Positions 1-12,026 of a stretch of 48,646 nucleotides of DNA are shown here, in pieces. Numbering within the stretch: the first letter of the stretch is position 1; every line of letters starts with the position of its first letter. The position numbers and the translations under genes are program-made. The notes under the pieces were generated by a model that worked only from the letters and a program-made list of their open reading frames with translations, was not told the DNA's origin and searched no databases. The stretch is from Syncephalis plumigaleata (lineage: Eukaryota; Zoopagomycota; Zoopagomycetes; Zoopagales; Piptocephalidaceae): assembly GCA_025201365.1 (NCBI GenBank), contig JAIXMF010000063.1, forward strand, positions 1-48,646. Reading direction: 5' to 3'.

Positions 1-1
1 C

Positions 2-741
2 ATTATTACACGAAGCAACAATGTTTACGGGCCATATCAGTATCCCGAGAAGGCATGCAGTAAATTCATATGTCAGCTATTACGTAAACAACCATGGTAA
101 ATATTTAAGAAATAAGAAATAGACTATGCTAGTAAATAGTTTACTAACTCATATATATACATATATTACTAGTACTATTCATGGTGATGGATCAAATTCA
201 CGTCGTTACATATACGCTGCTGATGTTGCCAATGCCATTGATATTATATTCCATCGTGGTACACTAGGTGAGTGGTTATCTACCGCATAATAGCTAGCGT
301 AGTCCAACTAATGCATGACCACGATATCAGGACAAGTATACAACATTGGCAGCCAGTATGAAATTAGCAATCTTCAATTGGCCTATAAACTTATTACATT
401 GTTCGCGGAGAATCGAGGTGAAGACGTTGAAACGGCCATAAAACGCGATGTCGTCTTTGTGGGTGATCGTCAGTTGAACGACCGTCGCTATGCCGTCAAC
501 TATCAGAAACTATTAGCACTAGGCTGGCGACAAACTGTCGAGTTCTCTCAAGGTATTCAAAAGACAAGTAAGTGTTAGCTCAATCGTGTATGACTATTTA
601 CTCGTTTATCTAATACTATGATATTACTTAGTCGAATGGTATCGTATTCATGGCGAGTCCTGGTGGGATGATATCACTGATGCACTTACCGCACATCCTG
701 GCAAGCGAATTGTACCTGTACCCACAGGGTGGTGGCAATAA
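2..741 (+). CDS. TGDS: dTDP-glucose 4,6-dehydratase (TGDS/RmlB-like), 3' part only
   Basis: Short-chain dehydrogenase of the extended type that converts a nucleotide-glucose to its 4-keto-6-deoxy form, the first step towards rhamnose-type sugars; cytosolic. Only the C-terminal half is in the window. Exons read 2-96, 173-267, 331-567, 632-741, all with GT-AG introns, and the first intron carries a TACTAAC branch site. Diagnostic strings are [45 protein letters not shown] and [16 protein letters not shown] followed by EWY. These match the substrate-binding half of TGDS/RmlB proteins; the YxxxK catalytic part lies off the left edge. The product ends in GWWQ. The stop is only 100 bp from the stop of the convergent NUP43 gene, with an AATAAA-like signal near 823. 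The family is secure; the exact nucleotide sugar (dTDP or UDP) cannot be told. Confidence 0.88.
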
Positions 742-841
742 ATACGTGCTAGTAACGCTATTATATTTATATTTATATTCATATATTTCGAATGCTTAGT
801 GATATTATCGTAAAATAGCTAAAATAAAACACTTTATTGAT

Positions 842-2396
842 TTATTCATCATGTCGGAATAGTAAACGACCACTCTCCGTACCACATGCTAGCCATTGTC
901 CACCTGATAGATTATAGTCCATACTGTTCACGGCTAGTACATTTGATGTATGGGTTAATGGACGGATACTTGGACGTTGTCGCAATAAGGCGATAAATCG
1001 ATCTTCATAGGGTTGTACCCAATCACTAATACAACAAGTACCATCTAATAGAATAGAGCATTTGCATTAGAATAGTTATTAATAACTCATACGTGAAGCA
1101 TTACCATCAGAACAGCTGAGCAATTGATCAGGATAACGCGGATGAAAGGCAATCTCCCGTACTATTAATTGTTAGTTAGCATAATTCATCTATATATGTA
1201 TATATATTATATAGCAAAGTAGTGATAGTAGTAATTGCATACCTGGTGCATTGTGTGCTTGCATATAGTCGCTAGCTGGCAAATGTCTAGAGCGTAGATC
1301 CCAAACAGCTACTCTACCCAGTTGATCACCCATAGCAATCTTGTTAATCTGTAGACAACATTAGCATCGTATGAATATATAGATATCGATGTAAAGATAT
1401 ATATACCTGAGATGGATGTACGGCAATGGCATTAACACTAATGGTACGATTATCGGGACTACATGATCATATACTGTGTGATAAATAACCAGATGATATG
1501 CTTGTGTATAAGCATCACACTTACTCTGAATAGACGGATACCGGTTTACGCAAATCATTTCTATCATAAATCAACAATTGACCGGCACATGTAGATGCCA
1601 GAATCTGTGTTGATGATAGCCAGGTAAGTCCAGTAATGGGCATGCAATAGGCATCTACCGTGTCATCAATGATTAATACGCGTACTTTCATTGTGAGATA
1701 GATACACATCTACGCGTATATGAAACACTTACTTGACGTTGCTTGAATCTGAGCTGATTCCGGTTGAATCAAGGATATCCGACCATCTTCACTGGATGTC
1801 ACCACTTCAGGTGTACCATTGACGTGTGGTTGTACTGCCAAATGAGTATAACATACTGCCGATGAACTAGTTATACTGGATGTCGATTTCAACTCCCATG
1901 ATTGATCAATCTAATACGCGTGTCATCAATGTATTAATTGCTTACTCACGCTTATTTTCTATCTAGTCTATCTATCTATCTAGTCTTACATTTTGTACAG
2001 CACTATAGGTATTAATCATTCCTTTACTGCTAGCTGTAATAAATGATGAACCATCAATACACTAATCATAATAGCAAATAAGTAATTGATATGCTTGGTT
2101 CATTATCCATTACTTACTACTATATCCATTACTTCACCGGTATGCGTGGTGGTCGTCTTTAGTTGAACGTCTAACGCGTCATTTTGTATCGACGTGATAT
2201 TATCTACTGGTTTCTGATTATGATTACACTCGTATAATGCAATTGTATTGGGCTGCTGATTGCCGTGCATTCCTGCTAGTAAATACGTAGTCGATTGCCC
2301 ATAGTCATGAGGCGATTGTAGCCAGCGTACTTTACGTACAGGCTGTGTAGTGGCTACACTAACCTGAAAGGTAGACGGTACTGGACCTGGCATCAT
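842..2396 (-). CDS. NUP43: Nucleoporin Nup43, WD40 repeat protein
   Basis: WD40 beta-propeller subunit of the Nup107-160 (Y) complex of the nuclear pore scaffold. Model, minus strand: 2396-2118, 2061-1990, 1910-1733, 1684-1525, 1458-1407, 1348-1243, 1161-1105, 1044-842, which sums to 1107 nt (368 aa) with consistent phases. Landmarks in order: RKVRWLQ near the N-terminus, HTGEVMDIV, FITASSKGMINTY, EVVTSSEDGRISLI, ILASTCAGQLLIYDRNDLRK, AIAVHPSQ, GRVAVWDLRSRHLPAS, REIAFHPRYPDQLLSCSD and a C-terminal LACGTESGRLLF. The order and spacing fit Nup43 rather than a generic WD40 protein, and the length is close to the animal protein. It is convergent with the dehydratase and divergent from the complex I gene. 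The start is the first of two adjacent ATGs; the second would lose one residue. Confidence 0.85.
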
Positions 2397-2605
2397 TAGC
2401 CTAATGGAATTGAGAAAAGTAAGGATAGAGAGAGGAGAGAGAGCTAATACAAAAACAAAAACAAACTCGTCTTCCGTTGAATCACGCTTCCTTTTTTTCC
2501 TACTCTACTTTCATTCCGTCTTTACTGGAGTTAGTTCACCTCACACTCTCTTTCACTCTCTCTCCATTTGATTGGCCTTGTTAAACTACGTAGTACTCTT
2601 ACAAT
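2397..2605. promoter_or_regulatory. Divergent promoter region, NUP43 / complex I 9.5 kDa subunit
   Basis: The 209 bp between two divergent start codons contain a purine-rich GAGAGAGGAGAGAGAG stretch near 2427 and pyrimidine-rich runs (CTCTCTTTCACTCTCTCTCC) near 2547. No clear TATA box is visible. Promoter role is inferred from gene orientation only. Confidence 0.5.
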
Positions 2606-2993
2606 ATGTCTGCCGGTCGTGTTTGGGACAAGATCCGACGTGTGACATTTGAAAGCCCTGTCATCACTTTCTCGGTAGTGGTAGGAACTCTCGGTAAGTG
2701 AGCAGAAAAGCGAAAGCGAGAGAGATGAGCAATAGTGCTTTTATAATGACGTACTAACTGGTAATATCAATAATATACCAGGTCCTCTTATGGCATTGAC
2801 AGCACCATCAGTACGCAGTATGCTCGGTTATCAGCACGTTGAACCATTGCCCTTCAGCTATCCATGTAAGTGACGTAGATGACACTCGTATCTAGTAATA
2901 ATAGACGCGTACATTATTATTACTATAACTAATATTGCAATAACACTAGTGCCAAATCGTCCAAGAAATCCACCCGCTGGCTATGACGACTAG
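2606..2993 (+). CDS. NADH:ubiquinone oxidoreductase 9.5 kDa subunit (NDUFA3-like)
   Basis: Small single-pass accessory subunit of mitochondrial complex I in the inner membrane. Exons are 2606-2693, 2782-2865 and 2950-2993, 216 nt in all (71 aa), with two GT-AG introns of 88 and 84 nt. The protein has an N-terminal amphipathic stretch, a hydrophobic segment (ITFSVVVGTLGPLMALTAP), then PSVRSMLGY, LPFSYPLPNRPRNPPAGYDD and stop. The VVG-x-xGP motif, the VR-x-x-x-GY turn and the terminal PAGYDD are typical of the fungal 9.5 kDa subunit, and the length is normal. The ORF is too short and split to be seen without splicing. Confidence 0.85.
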
Positions 2994-3268
2994 CTGTATG
3001 GATGATACGCGTATTAACATAATTGATAAAGATAAACCATCGAGTTTTACTCAATATAACTATGGTAGCATGCACTATTTGTCTGTTTATTTATTTATTT
3101 ATTCGGGTAGACTACGTAAACGTATTTCTTTCTCCATCATTAGTTCTAGAATCTCTGACTGTTCTCTCTCCTCGAATACCTGATTCAATATACTATAGGC
3201 CAGTAGATACATGCCTAGTCCATGTAGTAATAATAATGATATTAGCAATACTCTATTGATTCGTGTTA

Positions 3269-6200
3269 TCATCGTTCCGTACCTTTATGCCAGGGACATG
3301 CACGAATAGCTCGTAGGTATATTTGCTTGGCTCGAGATAGATTGTTTTGTTGCAACTCGAATAGAATATAGATGGTCCATAATGAGACAGAAGATACACC
3401 GCTAACAATAGTATGACTATGAATATAGTAGATACATAGATTGTAATGATTCTATTTACATACCAATTATCTTCGATTGCTTCATCAAGTAGATGACGCA
3501 CTCTATTTGCATTGTACTGTCCTGGATGATAGCGTAACTCGGCATAAATGCTAAATAGTCTTAACCAATGCGATGATTGTCTAACGAGGTGTCTTGATAT
3601 TAGTAAACATGTCATCTCGCGAATAAACGCTGCCCTCTCATTTACCTATGCAATAGATCATCTAATGAGCGTCGCATACGATTTTCAATCTTGAATCTTG
3701 TCTCATTCGTTAGATAGGCAGATAGTAGGAAGGTATTATGAGGGAATCTAGCTAGTGCATCATCCAATCGATCTCTAAAATCGCCCGGTCGGTATATCGT
3801 ACAGATTGACTGATGAATCAAGTAGAGCTGCACCTCTGTAAACGAATGAGTTAATACATAATAACCATCATCTCACTATTATTATCACTATTATTATTAT
3901 TACAATAAAGGATATTGCATACGAATCAATTCAGCGCGTACACTCTGACCTCGTCCCATTTCATCGAGTGACATTAATACTCGTTCATACACTTGATGAG
4001 CACCCGATATACCACGCGTAAGATATTCAAATAATGTAACACAGCCTACAATGCCTACTGCTTGTTCATCGTCTAAATAGTCATTGTAATGAGCGAGTAT
4101 CTCTGTATCGATGACCGAGTGATAAATCTACAAGATAGTTAAGTAACAAGTCATCTATATCCATGATTAGAATAATATACTTACTTTACGCGCTTTAAGT
4201 TGTTGAATAGGTGTCCATTGCGTTGTTGTCCCTTGTTGTTCACCGGTGGTCACTAGTAACATATATATATATATATATCATTGAGATTAGAGTTGTTTAA
4301 CTGCTTGCACACAACACTCTACTTACTTGATCGATTTGACGATAGGACCGTATGCATCAATAAATGTAACGCTTGCATTTCCCTGTTCCGTTTTAGCATG
4401 CTCATTGTCAGCAAGTACAATGAAGATGACACTGACCACCATTGACCGGTAAATGCAATCTCTTGCGGTAACTGTTTGTAGGCCATTTTATAGATCTACT
4501 CATCAACTATTAAATAGACGACATTGTAGTAATAAACCCTAAAATTACCTTATCCTCTGATGCTAGTGACAATCGTGTTTGTATACATTGATAGGCCAAT
4601 GAACCTAATTCATCCAGTAAATGTGTCACACGTAGTGTATCCAATAGCCTAGTTATACGTATATGTATATTGTGAGTCAATCATTAGATTGTATACTAAC
4701 GAGTGTTGTCTCATCACTTACAATAGTATATCATCCATAGGCAATAATGTAATAAGAACGGCATAACCATGTATATGTTTCATAAGTGGTGCCAGCTGTA
4801 TTAACATGTAACTATATTCACAATCAATAATAGTAATACTATTATTATTTCATTAGTAACTTACCGATAAAAGTGTGTAATATACAATGGTGGTAATGTA
4901 TAGACTGGATTCATATACTCTTCATCAATTACTAATGATAATGATTGTGGATAATTAAAGGTTGGTAATCCGATAGATGATGTCGATGTTGTTTGTTCAT
5001 CATTATCATTATCATCTATTGATTCTGTTCTTATTAATAACTGTAACCATTGTTGTAGTTGTCTATTATTAATGGCTTCTTCGTGTAAATACGAATCTAG
5101 TCTAGAAAGATCAGCTGATGATTGTCCCGGTTGACAATGTGTAAATCCTAATAATGATGTCAATCCAGTAATTAAACGAGATTGAGCTGCATTCGATACG
5201 AGTGGTGGAAATAATAATGATTGTATATCTTCAAACATTACTGCTCTATACGGATCATCTATCAAATGGTATAAGCAATAGAATAAAAGAAAGCTAGTTG
5301 AATCATTGTATTATATTTACCTGTATCTTCAGATAGATCTAATGTAGGTAGGATACCATCTTCTTCCATTTGTTTCTCTTTATAAATCCAACTTGATGAT
5401 GATGATGTCCCTTTTGTAGATTGCTGTCTACGTTGACTAGATTCATCATCACTGTCGCTGTTTATCTCATCATCATCTAAACAAATAATCAATTAGTATT
5501 AATATCATTATACAATGAATGAAATCTGCTATTCCTCACATACCTTCAATGTATTTCCACCATCCACGCGCATTCTAGTAGAATACAGGTCAACTTCGTT
5601 ATACGAGATATATACATGGATATAGTCATTATTATTATTATTATTATTATTATTACCTTTTGACCAATACGCGGGAATCCTTGTTCCCAGTAGAATTCAA
5701 ATTGTTTACGTAGTATCTCCCATGTATTCAAGGTTAATTCATTCGATGGTGGACTGAAATATGATAGTTCAATCATGGCTTGATAACAACTAATGGCACG
5801 CTCTGTATAGCCTATTATTATTATCATTATCATTTACATATTAGCTAATATAAGTGGATATACAATAATACATCAATCCTACCTGAATCATATAATAATT
5901 GACATGCACGCTGGAATACACGAACATAAGATAGCTCTATGGCTTCTCTGCCTAGATATCCATTCTATTAATTAATGTAAATGATGATGAAATGAATAGA
6001 CATGTAATTACCTTCTGGATGCTGCCAAAGATACTCGTAATAGGTGGCAATGCATTGTTCGTAAGCACCTAGACATGATGTCACCTTGAACACTTGCGAT
6101 CGATGCTGATACGAATTCAAGTATTTAATCCATAATGGCAAATGGTCACTATGCCTCTTCAATATGTCATCCCATTGATTTAATAGATGTGACGTGCTGC

Positions 6201-7963
6201 ATGTTTATTCGTTAGTCATTAATTATATATACATTCTTCTATAGCGATCATAATCATTTATAAAAATTGCTCACTTACTCCCATATTGTTTCACCACTCT
6301 CCATATAACCAATGAGTAGTCGTTCATCTTCTGGACAATACTCGAGTGCTTTCTCGTAGATGGCCAATTTCACCTCGAGTAGGGCGTGTCGTGCTGTTGC
6401 CTTTCTATTGGAGGACCAAGTAAGCTGCTCATCCTGAAAGGCAATTCTCCTTAGCCATCCATCGACATCATTCGGATACTATATATATATATATATGTAT
6501 GTATGAAGATATCCAGTAATACATCAATGTATTACGAATGATTAGATCAATTCATTTATGTAATATAATGCACTTGCCTGTTGTACATGTCGTTCCAGTT
6601 GCACTAATTTCTCCTTGATTGGATCAACAGGCGTGGATGTCTCAGTATCCATAGAGTATTGATCTTTATCATTGGTAGATGTATCATCCAGTGGTAATTC
6701 AATATAGTCATTATCACCAGTATTCAATTCATTATCTCTATATATATACATTGATGTCAATTAGATATATCTCTCTCTTATATCATCATCAGTGGTTGTA
6801 CTTACTTTACACTGGATAGCACAGGTAATGCAGCTGCTCTAAATTGATCGGCATAATCAACATATCGAAATGACTAGTATGCAAATGAGGAATGACATTA
6901 ACTGAATGAAATTATATAATAACTAATCCATACTGCTTACCTTGGATGATCGTAATGGTGCCTCACGCGTAATCGATAAATTCACTACTTCACCGTGTGA
7001 TCCTTTCACTACTCGCGCGTACAATGGTGCACCCAATACCGCTCTAACTAGAGTCATCCTATTAGTCATGGTAAAGGTGATAGTCATCTATCAAGTAAGA
7101 AAATGAACGATGGAATACCTTCACGCGTTCTATACCGCGGTATGTCATATTTATACATGCTCTCGTATTGCATATTATTCCTATCACCGTAACAGTCATA
7201 GTAGTATAAACGATGATGATCGCTATCCGATTCTTTAACTCTGTATAATCCTCTATTAGTATTGTTGCTTATTTGTTAGGCCATCAATAAACATTACTTT
7301 TTGCTCTATAATACATTCAATGAGTATACTATATGTGAATGAATATGCATATCACTCACCGTAGATGCTGATGTAGATTTATGACGTGTACGTGATCGAC
7401 GTATTCTTTCATCTTCCGATGATCTATCATCCGTACCACTACCACTACTAGCATTGTCACCAGTGTCGCTAGAGGAATCATATCTACGTTTACGATGATG
7501 TCGATGTCGATGATGTGTCGATTCTTTTGATCGTGATCTTGGTGAACGCGATCTACTACGCGAACGATGACGACGATGCCGTTTCGTCTTTTCTCGTTTG
7601 CGTTTCTTTGACTTGCTCGTTTCTGACGACGCTTCCTTAGTTGCTAATGACACGGATGGTGGAGCGTGTGCTGCATTAGCTATTGGTGAGCAACCTTTGC
7701 ATTAGTCATGATATACGTTTATTGCTTTATGTTAGGGTGAGTATACCTTTGTTTCGTAAAGCGGTTAAAGACGGCGCACTAGAAAACGATGGGGCTGCCG
7801 CGAGTTGTGATCGTTGACCAGCCTGACCATTACGCTTATGTAGACATAGATTAGTACACACGAAGAACGACAGTACACTTGCGATATTCCTTTGACTTAC
7901 CGTTGCCAAGGTCAGTGCTAGCTGATTACTATTATTATTAGAAGAAGAAGACGGTGTAGACAT
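3269..7963 (-). CDS. NRDE2: NRDE2 family protein (nuclear RNA surveillance / RNAi)
   Basis: NRDE2 is a nuclear HAT/TPR-repeat protein; it acts in nuclear RNAi in worms and binds the exosome helicase Mtr4 in fission yeast and mammals. The start at 7963 gives MSTPSSSSNNNSNQ, followed by a short intron. Next comes a basic SR/H-rich tract at 7380-7653 (KKRKREKTKRHRRHRSRSRS), typical of the NRDE2 N-terminus. The diagnostic motif DCYGDRNNMQYESMYKYDIP is encoded near 7130-7195. HAT-like helices follow: WLRRIAFQDEQL (about 6430), CPEDERLLIGYMESGE (about 6320), HLPLWIKYLNSYQHRSQVF (about 6110), and many more to the C-terminal RAKQIYLRAIRACPWHKG near 3300, where NRDE2 proteins also end. The gene is broken into many exons by introns of about 50-100 nt; I did not fix every boundary. 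The stop TGA is at 3269-3271. Confidence 0.85.
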
Positions 7964-8325
7964 ATTATAAAAGTGTGTAAAGAGCTAACGTGAATTATTG
8001 TGTGGTTGATAGTTGTTGTTTTTTTAGCATTGACCAAAATTTATACCGATGACATCAATCCTCATGACGAATGTTGCGCAATAAATTATCTATACCATAT
8101 TAAATGAACAAGCTGGCAGTATTATGACAAGTAGTGCCTATACCATTGTAGATTTATTCCAGTTGATTATACCGTAAATCAGCACGATTTATGCATTGAC
8201 CATTAGCTTAATGATGGAGATGGAGATGAATTATTTAGTTCTACCAAGATCCAATGTTGATTAATTTACGTAATAAATTCGTTTGTAATAATCCGGATCT
8301 TGCATGGATTATATTCATTAGTTAA
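7964..8325. other. Intergenic, no feature seen
   Basis: AT-rich stretch upstream of NRDE2, running up to the transposon's TA target site. No reading frame or RNA gene is recognisable. It presumably holds the NRDE2 promoter. Confidence 0.5.
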
Positions 8326-8327
8326 TA
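8326..8327. repeat. TA target-site duplication, left
   Basis: TA immediately outside the left CAGGGTTTTTCC end; it matches the TA at the right end. Confidence 0.85.
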
Positions 8328-8599
8328 CAGGGTTTTTCCAACCAGTTGGCATTGTTGGCCTTTAACTTTTGCTCTCATTGAAAAATAATTTTGCATACTA
8401 GTTAGCATCTTTGTCTTTATCATTATGCGGGTATGGAATCCACCATTAGCAGATACTTTGTTCTTTGTTTAGCATTCGCCCTATGTTATTCACCACAATA
8501 CAAATGCCCTTGTGTCCGCATCAAACAATGCTTTGCAGCGTACGTTTTGCATTGCTAGAACTCACCTTGCACTAATAATGTATCTGCCAAATAATAAAA
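8328..8599 (+). repeat. Left terminal inverted repeat, 272 bp
   Basis: Starts CAGGGTTTTTCCAACCAG and ends CCAAATAATAAAA. It is the exact reverse complement of 12577-12848 in every segment compared. An 11-mer ACAATGCCAAC (minus strand, 8345-8355) lies 17 bp from the tip and recurs in the internal repeat array. The repeat stops about 80 bp before the transposase stop codon. Confidence 0.95.
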
Positions 8600-8677
8600 C
8601 GTTTTTCTGTTAACAAAGGTTTGATGGTGTATCACATTGGAAGCGTACGTAATTGGTAAAAGAATTTATTAACGTGA

Positions 8678-10178
8678 CTACAGATTAGATTCTTTTGCAA
8701 GACAACGGTCAAAGAATGTCTGAGCATGTTTAATCCAAGCAATGCAGTTATCTTTTGTAATAAGCTTGCTGGATTCTATTATTCGCTCCTCAATAGAATC
8801 ATTCTCGCACAGTTCAGATCTTATTACGCCTGCCTTGAGCTTTGACCAGCATTCCTCTATAGGGTTCAGGAATGGCGAATAGGGCGGTAGGTAGGCGCAG
8901 TGGTGACCATGGGACTCTAATAGTTCTGCTACTGCTTTGGATTTGTGAATGGGCGCATTATCCATAATAAAGTATCGATTCTTCATATTGTTCTCGGCCA
9001 AAACTGTAATGGCCTGTTGTAAGAACATTAGGAAATGTGTAGTCCTTGTTCCGATACGTCCGTGTATTTCCTCCGCTTTGGCGCCTTTCGTTTTGCGTTT
9101 CTTGACCGATTCTAACTTTGGCGTCTTCATGGAGAAATTTAGAACGCCATCAGCACTAATGGCACCTAAAACTGAATATGTCACGCCACGTTGCGTGAGG
9201 ACTGTCGCTTTGGCAGGCTCTCCTTTCTTCGAGCGACCACGCGTTCGCCGTGCGTTTACGCTAAATCCAGCTTCGTCAATGAACACACAGTTTGATAAAA
9301 AGTCCATTTCTGTGTTGGCAATCCACCCGCCAACTATTTCTGCCCGTAATTCAATGGTGCGCGGCTCATTTCGAGCAGCTGGAATTCGCTCTAATTTTTT
9401 CATTGTTAAGCTACAATGCTTCACCATGTGCTTTTGAAGGGCGGATGTCGTGATACTTAAGCCTTCAAACGCTGCCTCAATCTTCTTCTTCGCCTCGTTA
9501 AGCGTTAAAGTTGCATCATCTTCGTATATCTTAATTAAAAACTCAGTATGCTCTTCAAACAATTTCTGATTGCCGTTCTTCTTTTTTGTTGCAGTCTTTT
9601 CCTTTACTACAACGTTGCCATCGTCTGCCAATTCCTCGCGAGTAAACATTTCTTTTTGCTCTTCTCTCCATGTTTGGATATATTTTTGTCCCGTCCGCTC
9701 ATGTATACCACATTGGCGAGCCGCCGCTGCAGCCGAAAATTTACCCGTGCTGTATAGGTCGATAAGGCGAGCTTTTTGCGCTTCTGTATATCTCCGGTAT
9801 GTACCACGTGAGGCCTGCTTCGGCGCTTCCTATTCAATAATAAATACATTGTATTCACTCATTGCATGTTAACATTACCTCTTTGTCATCATCCTTGTCT
9901 TTTTCCGCTTGATTGGTAATTGGCTCCTCTTCCCTTATTTCAACAATATTAACCTCCTCGTCCACTTCACTGCTTGATTCGAGCATTCTTTCCGGCGGAG
10001 ATGAGACTGGTGTCGAAGAATATTTATATATAGGTTTTACTTCGCCAGTATCTGCTATAAAGATTGCTCTATTGAGCATAGATATCTCCATTTCGTCGGA
10101 ATCAGTAAGGGAGCCTGCAGCAACAAATAGCGTTGATGCATATTCAAGGGCATCTTCAGCACGAGTATTGTTAGTCAT
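8678..10178 (-). CDS. Tc1/mariner (DDE_3, DD34E) transposase
   Basis: Cut-and-paste transposase of the Tc1/mariner/IS630 superfamily, expected to bind the 272-bp TIRs and integrate at TA. Two exons, 10178-9879 and 9829-8678, with a 49-nt GT-AG intron (9878-9830), give 483 aa. The N-terminal 100 residues are acidic and low-complexity. Residues about 112-160 form a helix-turn-helix (YRRYTEAQKARLIDLYSTG, then SAAAAARQCGIHERTGQKYI). The catalytic domain carries FIDEAGF (Asp about 285), FIMDNAPIHKSK (Asp about 390) and the PYSPFLNPIEECW motif (Glu about 425). That is 34 residues between second Asp and Glu, the DD34E signature. All three acidic residues are present and no stop or frameshift interrupts the frame. 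The first in-frame ATG of the spliced protein (MTNNTRAEDALEY) was chosen; the longer upstream extension starts without better support. A TA-rich stretch at 10278-10300 could serve as the core promoter. Confidence 0.93.
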
Positions 10179-10455
10179 GTTTAAAATAAAAACACTAGTG
10201 AATTGTAAAAGTTGAAAGCGCGGCAAGTAAAAGCACATCAAAGGCAAGTCAGTTGAATAACGGTATAATTGTACCTGATTATTTTAATATATATATATAT
10301 ATTCGCATTCTAAATGCTCTTGTGCTTGTATACTGAGAGGTCCTTGTGCCAAAGAGGTCCTTGTGTCGGTATTCTTACAGGTCATTGTTTCTGAAATGTC
10401 CTTGTTTGTAAGCTGTCATTGATTTAAAAATAGTATTATATCATTATTCTAAAAT

Positions 10456-10955
10456 ATCATTGTGCCAATGTGTCAATATGTCAATGTGTCAATACGCCAA
10501 TATGTCAATATTTCATTGTTTTAATATGTCAATATGTGAATGTGCGAATGCGTCATTGTTTCAATAGATCAATAAGTCAACGTGCCAAAGCACCAATATT
10601 TCAATATGCAAATGTTCCAAAGTTCCAAATGTATAAGATTAACAGTGAGCCAATGTGCCAATGTGTGAATTGTCCAATGCGCCAACGCGCCAACGCGCGA
10701 ATAACTCAATGCGTCAATACGTCAATGGGTGAATTGTCCAATGCGTCAATGCGCCAACACGCAAATATGTCAATGCGTGAATGTGTCAATATGTGAATTG
10801 GTCAATGTGCGAATGTGCCAATGCGTGAATTTTTTAATACGGTAATACGGCAATACGCGAATACACCAATACGGCAATATGTGAATAAGTCAATACGGCA
10901 ATACGTGAATATAATAATACGTGAGTACGTCAATACGTGGATACGCCAATGTGTA
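10456..10955 (+). repeat. 8-bp minisatellite, consensus about TGTCAATR
   Basis: About 60 degenerate head-to-tail copies of an 8-bp unit, for example TGCCAATG, TGTCAATA, CGCCAATA, TGTGAATG. One short disturbance lies near 10627-10650. Because 24 nt is three units, all frames read as an 8-residue pseudo-repeat (ANTPIRQY and similar). Those reading frames are a by-product of the period, not genes. The array sits inside the transposon between its two genes. Confidence 0.88.
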
Positions 10956-11335
10956 ATGTTATTAGTGCACGTTACCTCCTATCATCATATATATCGCAAA
11001 TAACAATTGTCTATTTCCTTAGGCCACCGGTGCTCTACCTACTTCCTCGGCCAGGGATTCGCGTGACAGTGAACATGCCGCTGCTCATGCGTCATAATAA
11101 TCCCTTGTGTCAGTGTGTATAATAGCTACAATCTGAATAGTGCGATGATTCTTTGTTCTTTATTTCAATAAAAATATAGGGACATGTATATATATATATT
11201 CGCTCCTGTGGTGCGAACAATCATGCTCACGCCATAGCTATTGTTCCACGTATAGACTGTTGATTCTGTTGACCTGTGTATGTTACCATCAGTTTCGTAA
11301 ATTATTAAGGCGGATTAAACCAATGGCAATTGAAC
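10956..11335. other. Transposon internal spacer, no gene seen
   Basis: Unique sequence between the two repeat arrays. It holds a short TA dinucleotide run near 11188-11200 and no supported reading frame. Confidence 0.5.
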
Positions 11336-11915
11336 CTTGATATATTGACAAATCGTCACAATGTGTCAATAGCGCACAATGTCAATGTTCATTGTCTTAC
11401 TAACAATGACGCACTGTGTCAATGTTATAAGCTATCAACACTCCATTATGTCCGTATGACAATAGCATGCAGTGTCTATGTTCATTGTCTCAGTATGACC
11501 ATAGTACACAATGCCAACGTTCATTGTCAGCATTCGCTGTCTTGATATGACAATAGTACACAATGCCAATGTTCTAAGCTATCAGCATTCCATTGTGCCA
11601 GTATGACAATATTATTATGTGCTATTGTTATTAAGACGACGAATGTTGACATAGAATATTGGCATTGTACGTTGAACACTTTTCGCACACAACAATAACA
11701 CACAATGCCGACATTTTATGCTAGCATTCATTGTCTCAATAATGATAACGGACAATGTCGATATCTTAAGCTATCAAAATTCCATTATGCCCGTGTGATA
11801 ATAGCACACAATTTCAATGTTCGCTGTCAATATCCGTTGTCTTAGTATGACAGTAGCGCACAACGTCAACAGTCTAAGCTATCAGCATTCGTTGGCTCAG
11901 TATGGTAATATACAG
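11336..11915 (+). repeat. Degenerate longer-unit repeat array inside the transposon
   Basis: Imperfect repeats built from recurring blocks: AGTATGACAATAGCACAC, ACAATGCCAATGTT, TCATTGTCT and TAAGCTATCAGCATTC. The blocks recur at irregular spacings, with drift, several times between 11340 and 11910. One copy (about 11508-11518) contains ACAATGCCAAC, the same 11-mer found 17 bp from both element tips. The arrangement looks like an array of protein-binding sites or a decayed satellite; which of these it is cannot be told. Confidence 0.7.
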
Positions 11916-12026
11916 AAGCATGTAAAACATTTAAAAACACGTTAGAAGCGTTCATCTTCAAAAAAGTTCATTACAAACATTTCATTACTTTTTATTTTGT
12001 GTCAAATCAACACGCCAAATTATAAA

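Noticed and set aside
8949-9872. Plus-strand frames of 162, 100 and 69 codons opposite the transposase
   Set aside because: Antisense shadows of a conserved DDE transposase; no signatures of their own.
10470-11122. Several overlapping reading frames over the 8-bp minisatellite
   Set aside because: They arise because 24 nt equals three repeat units; composition and drift fit noncoding repeats.
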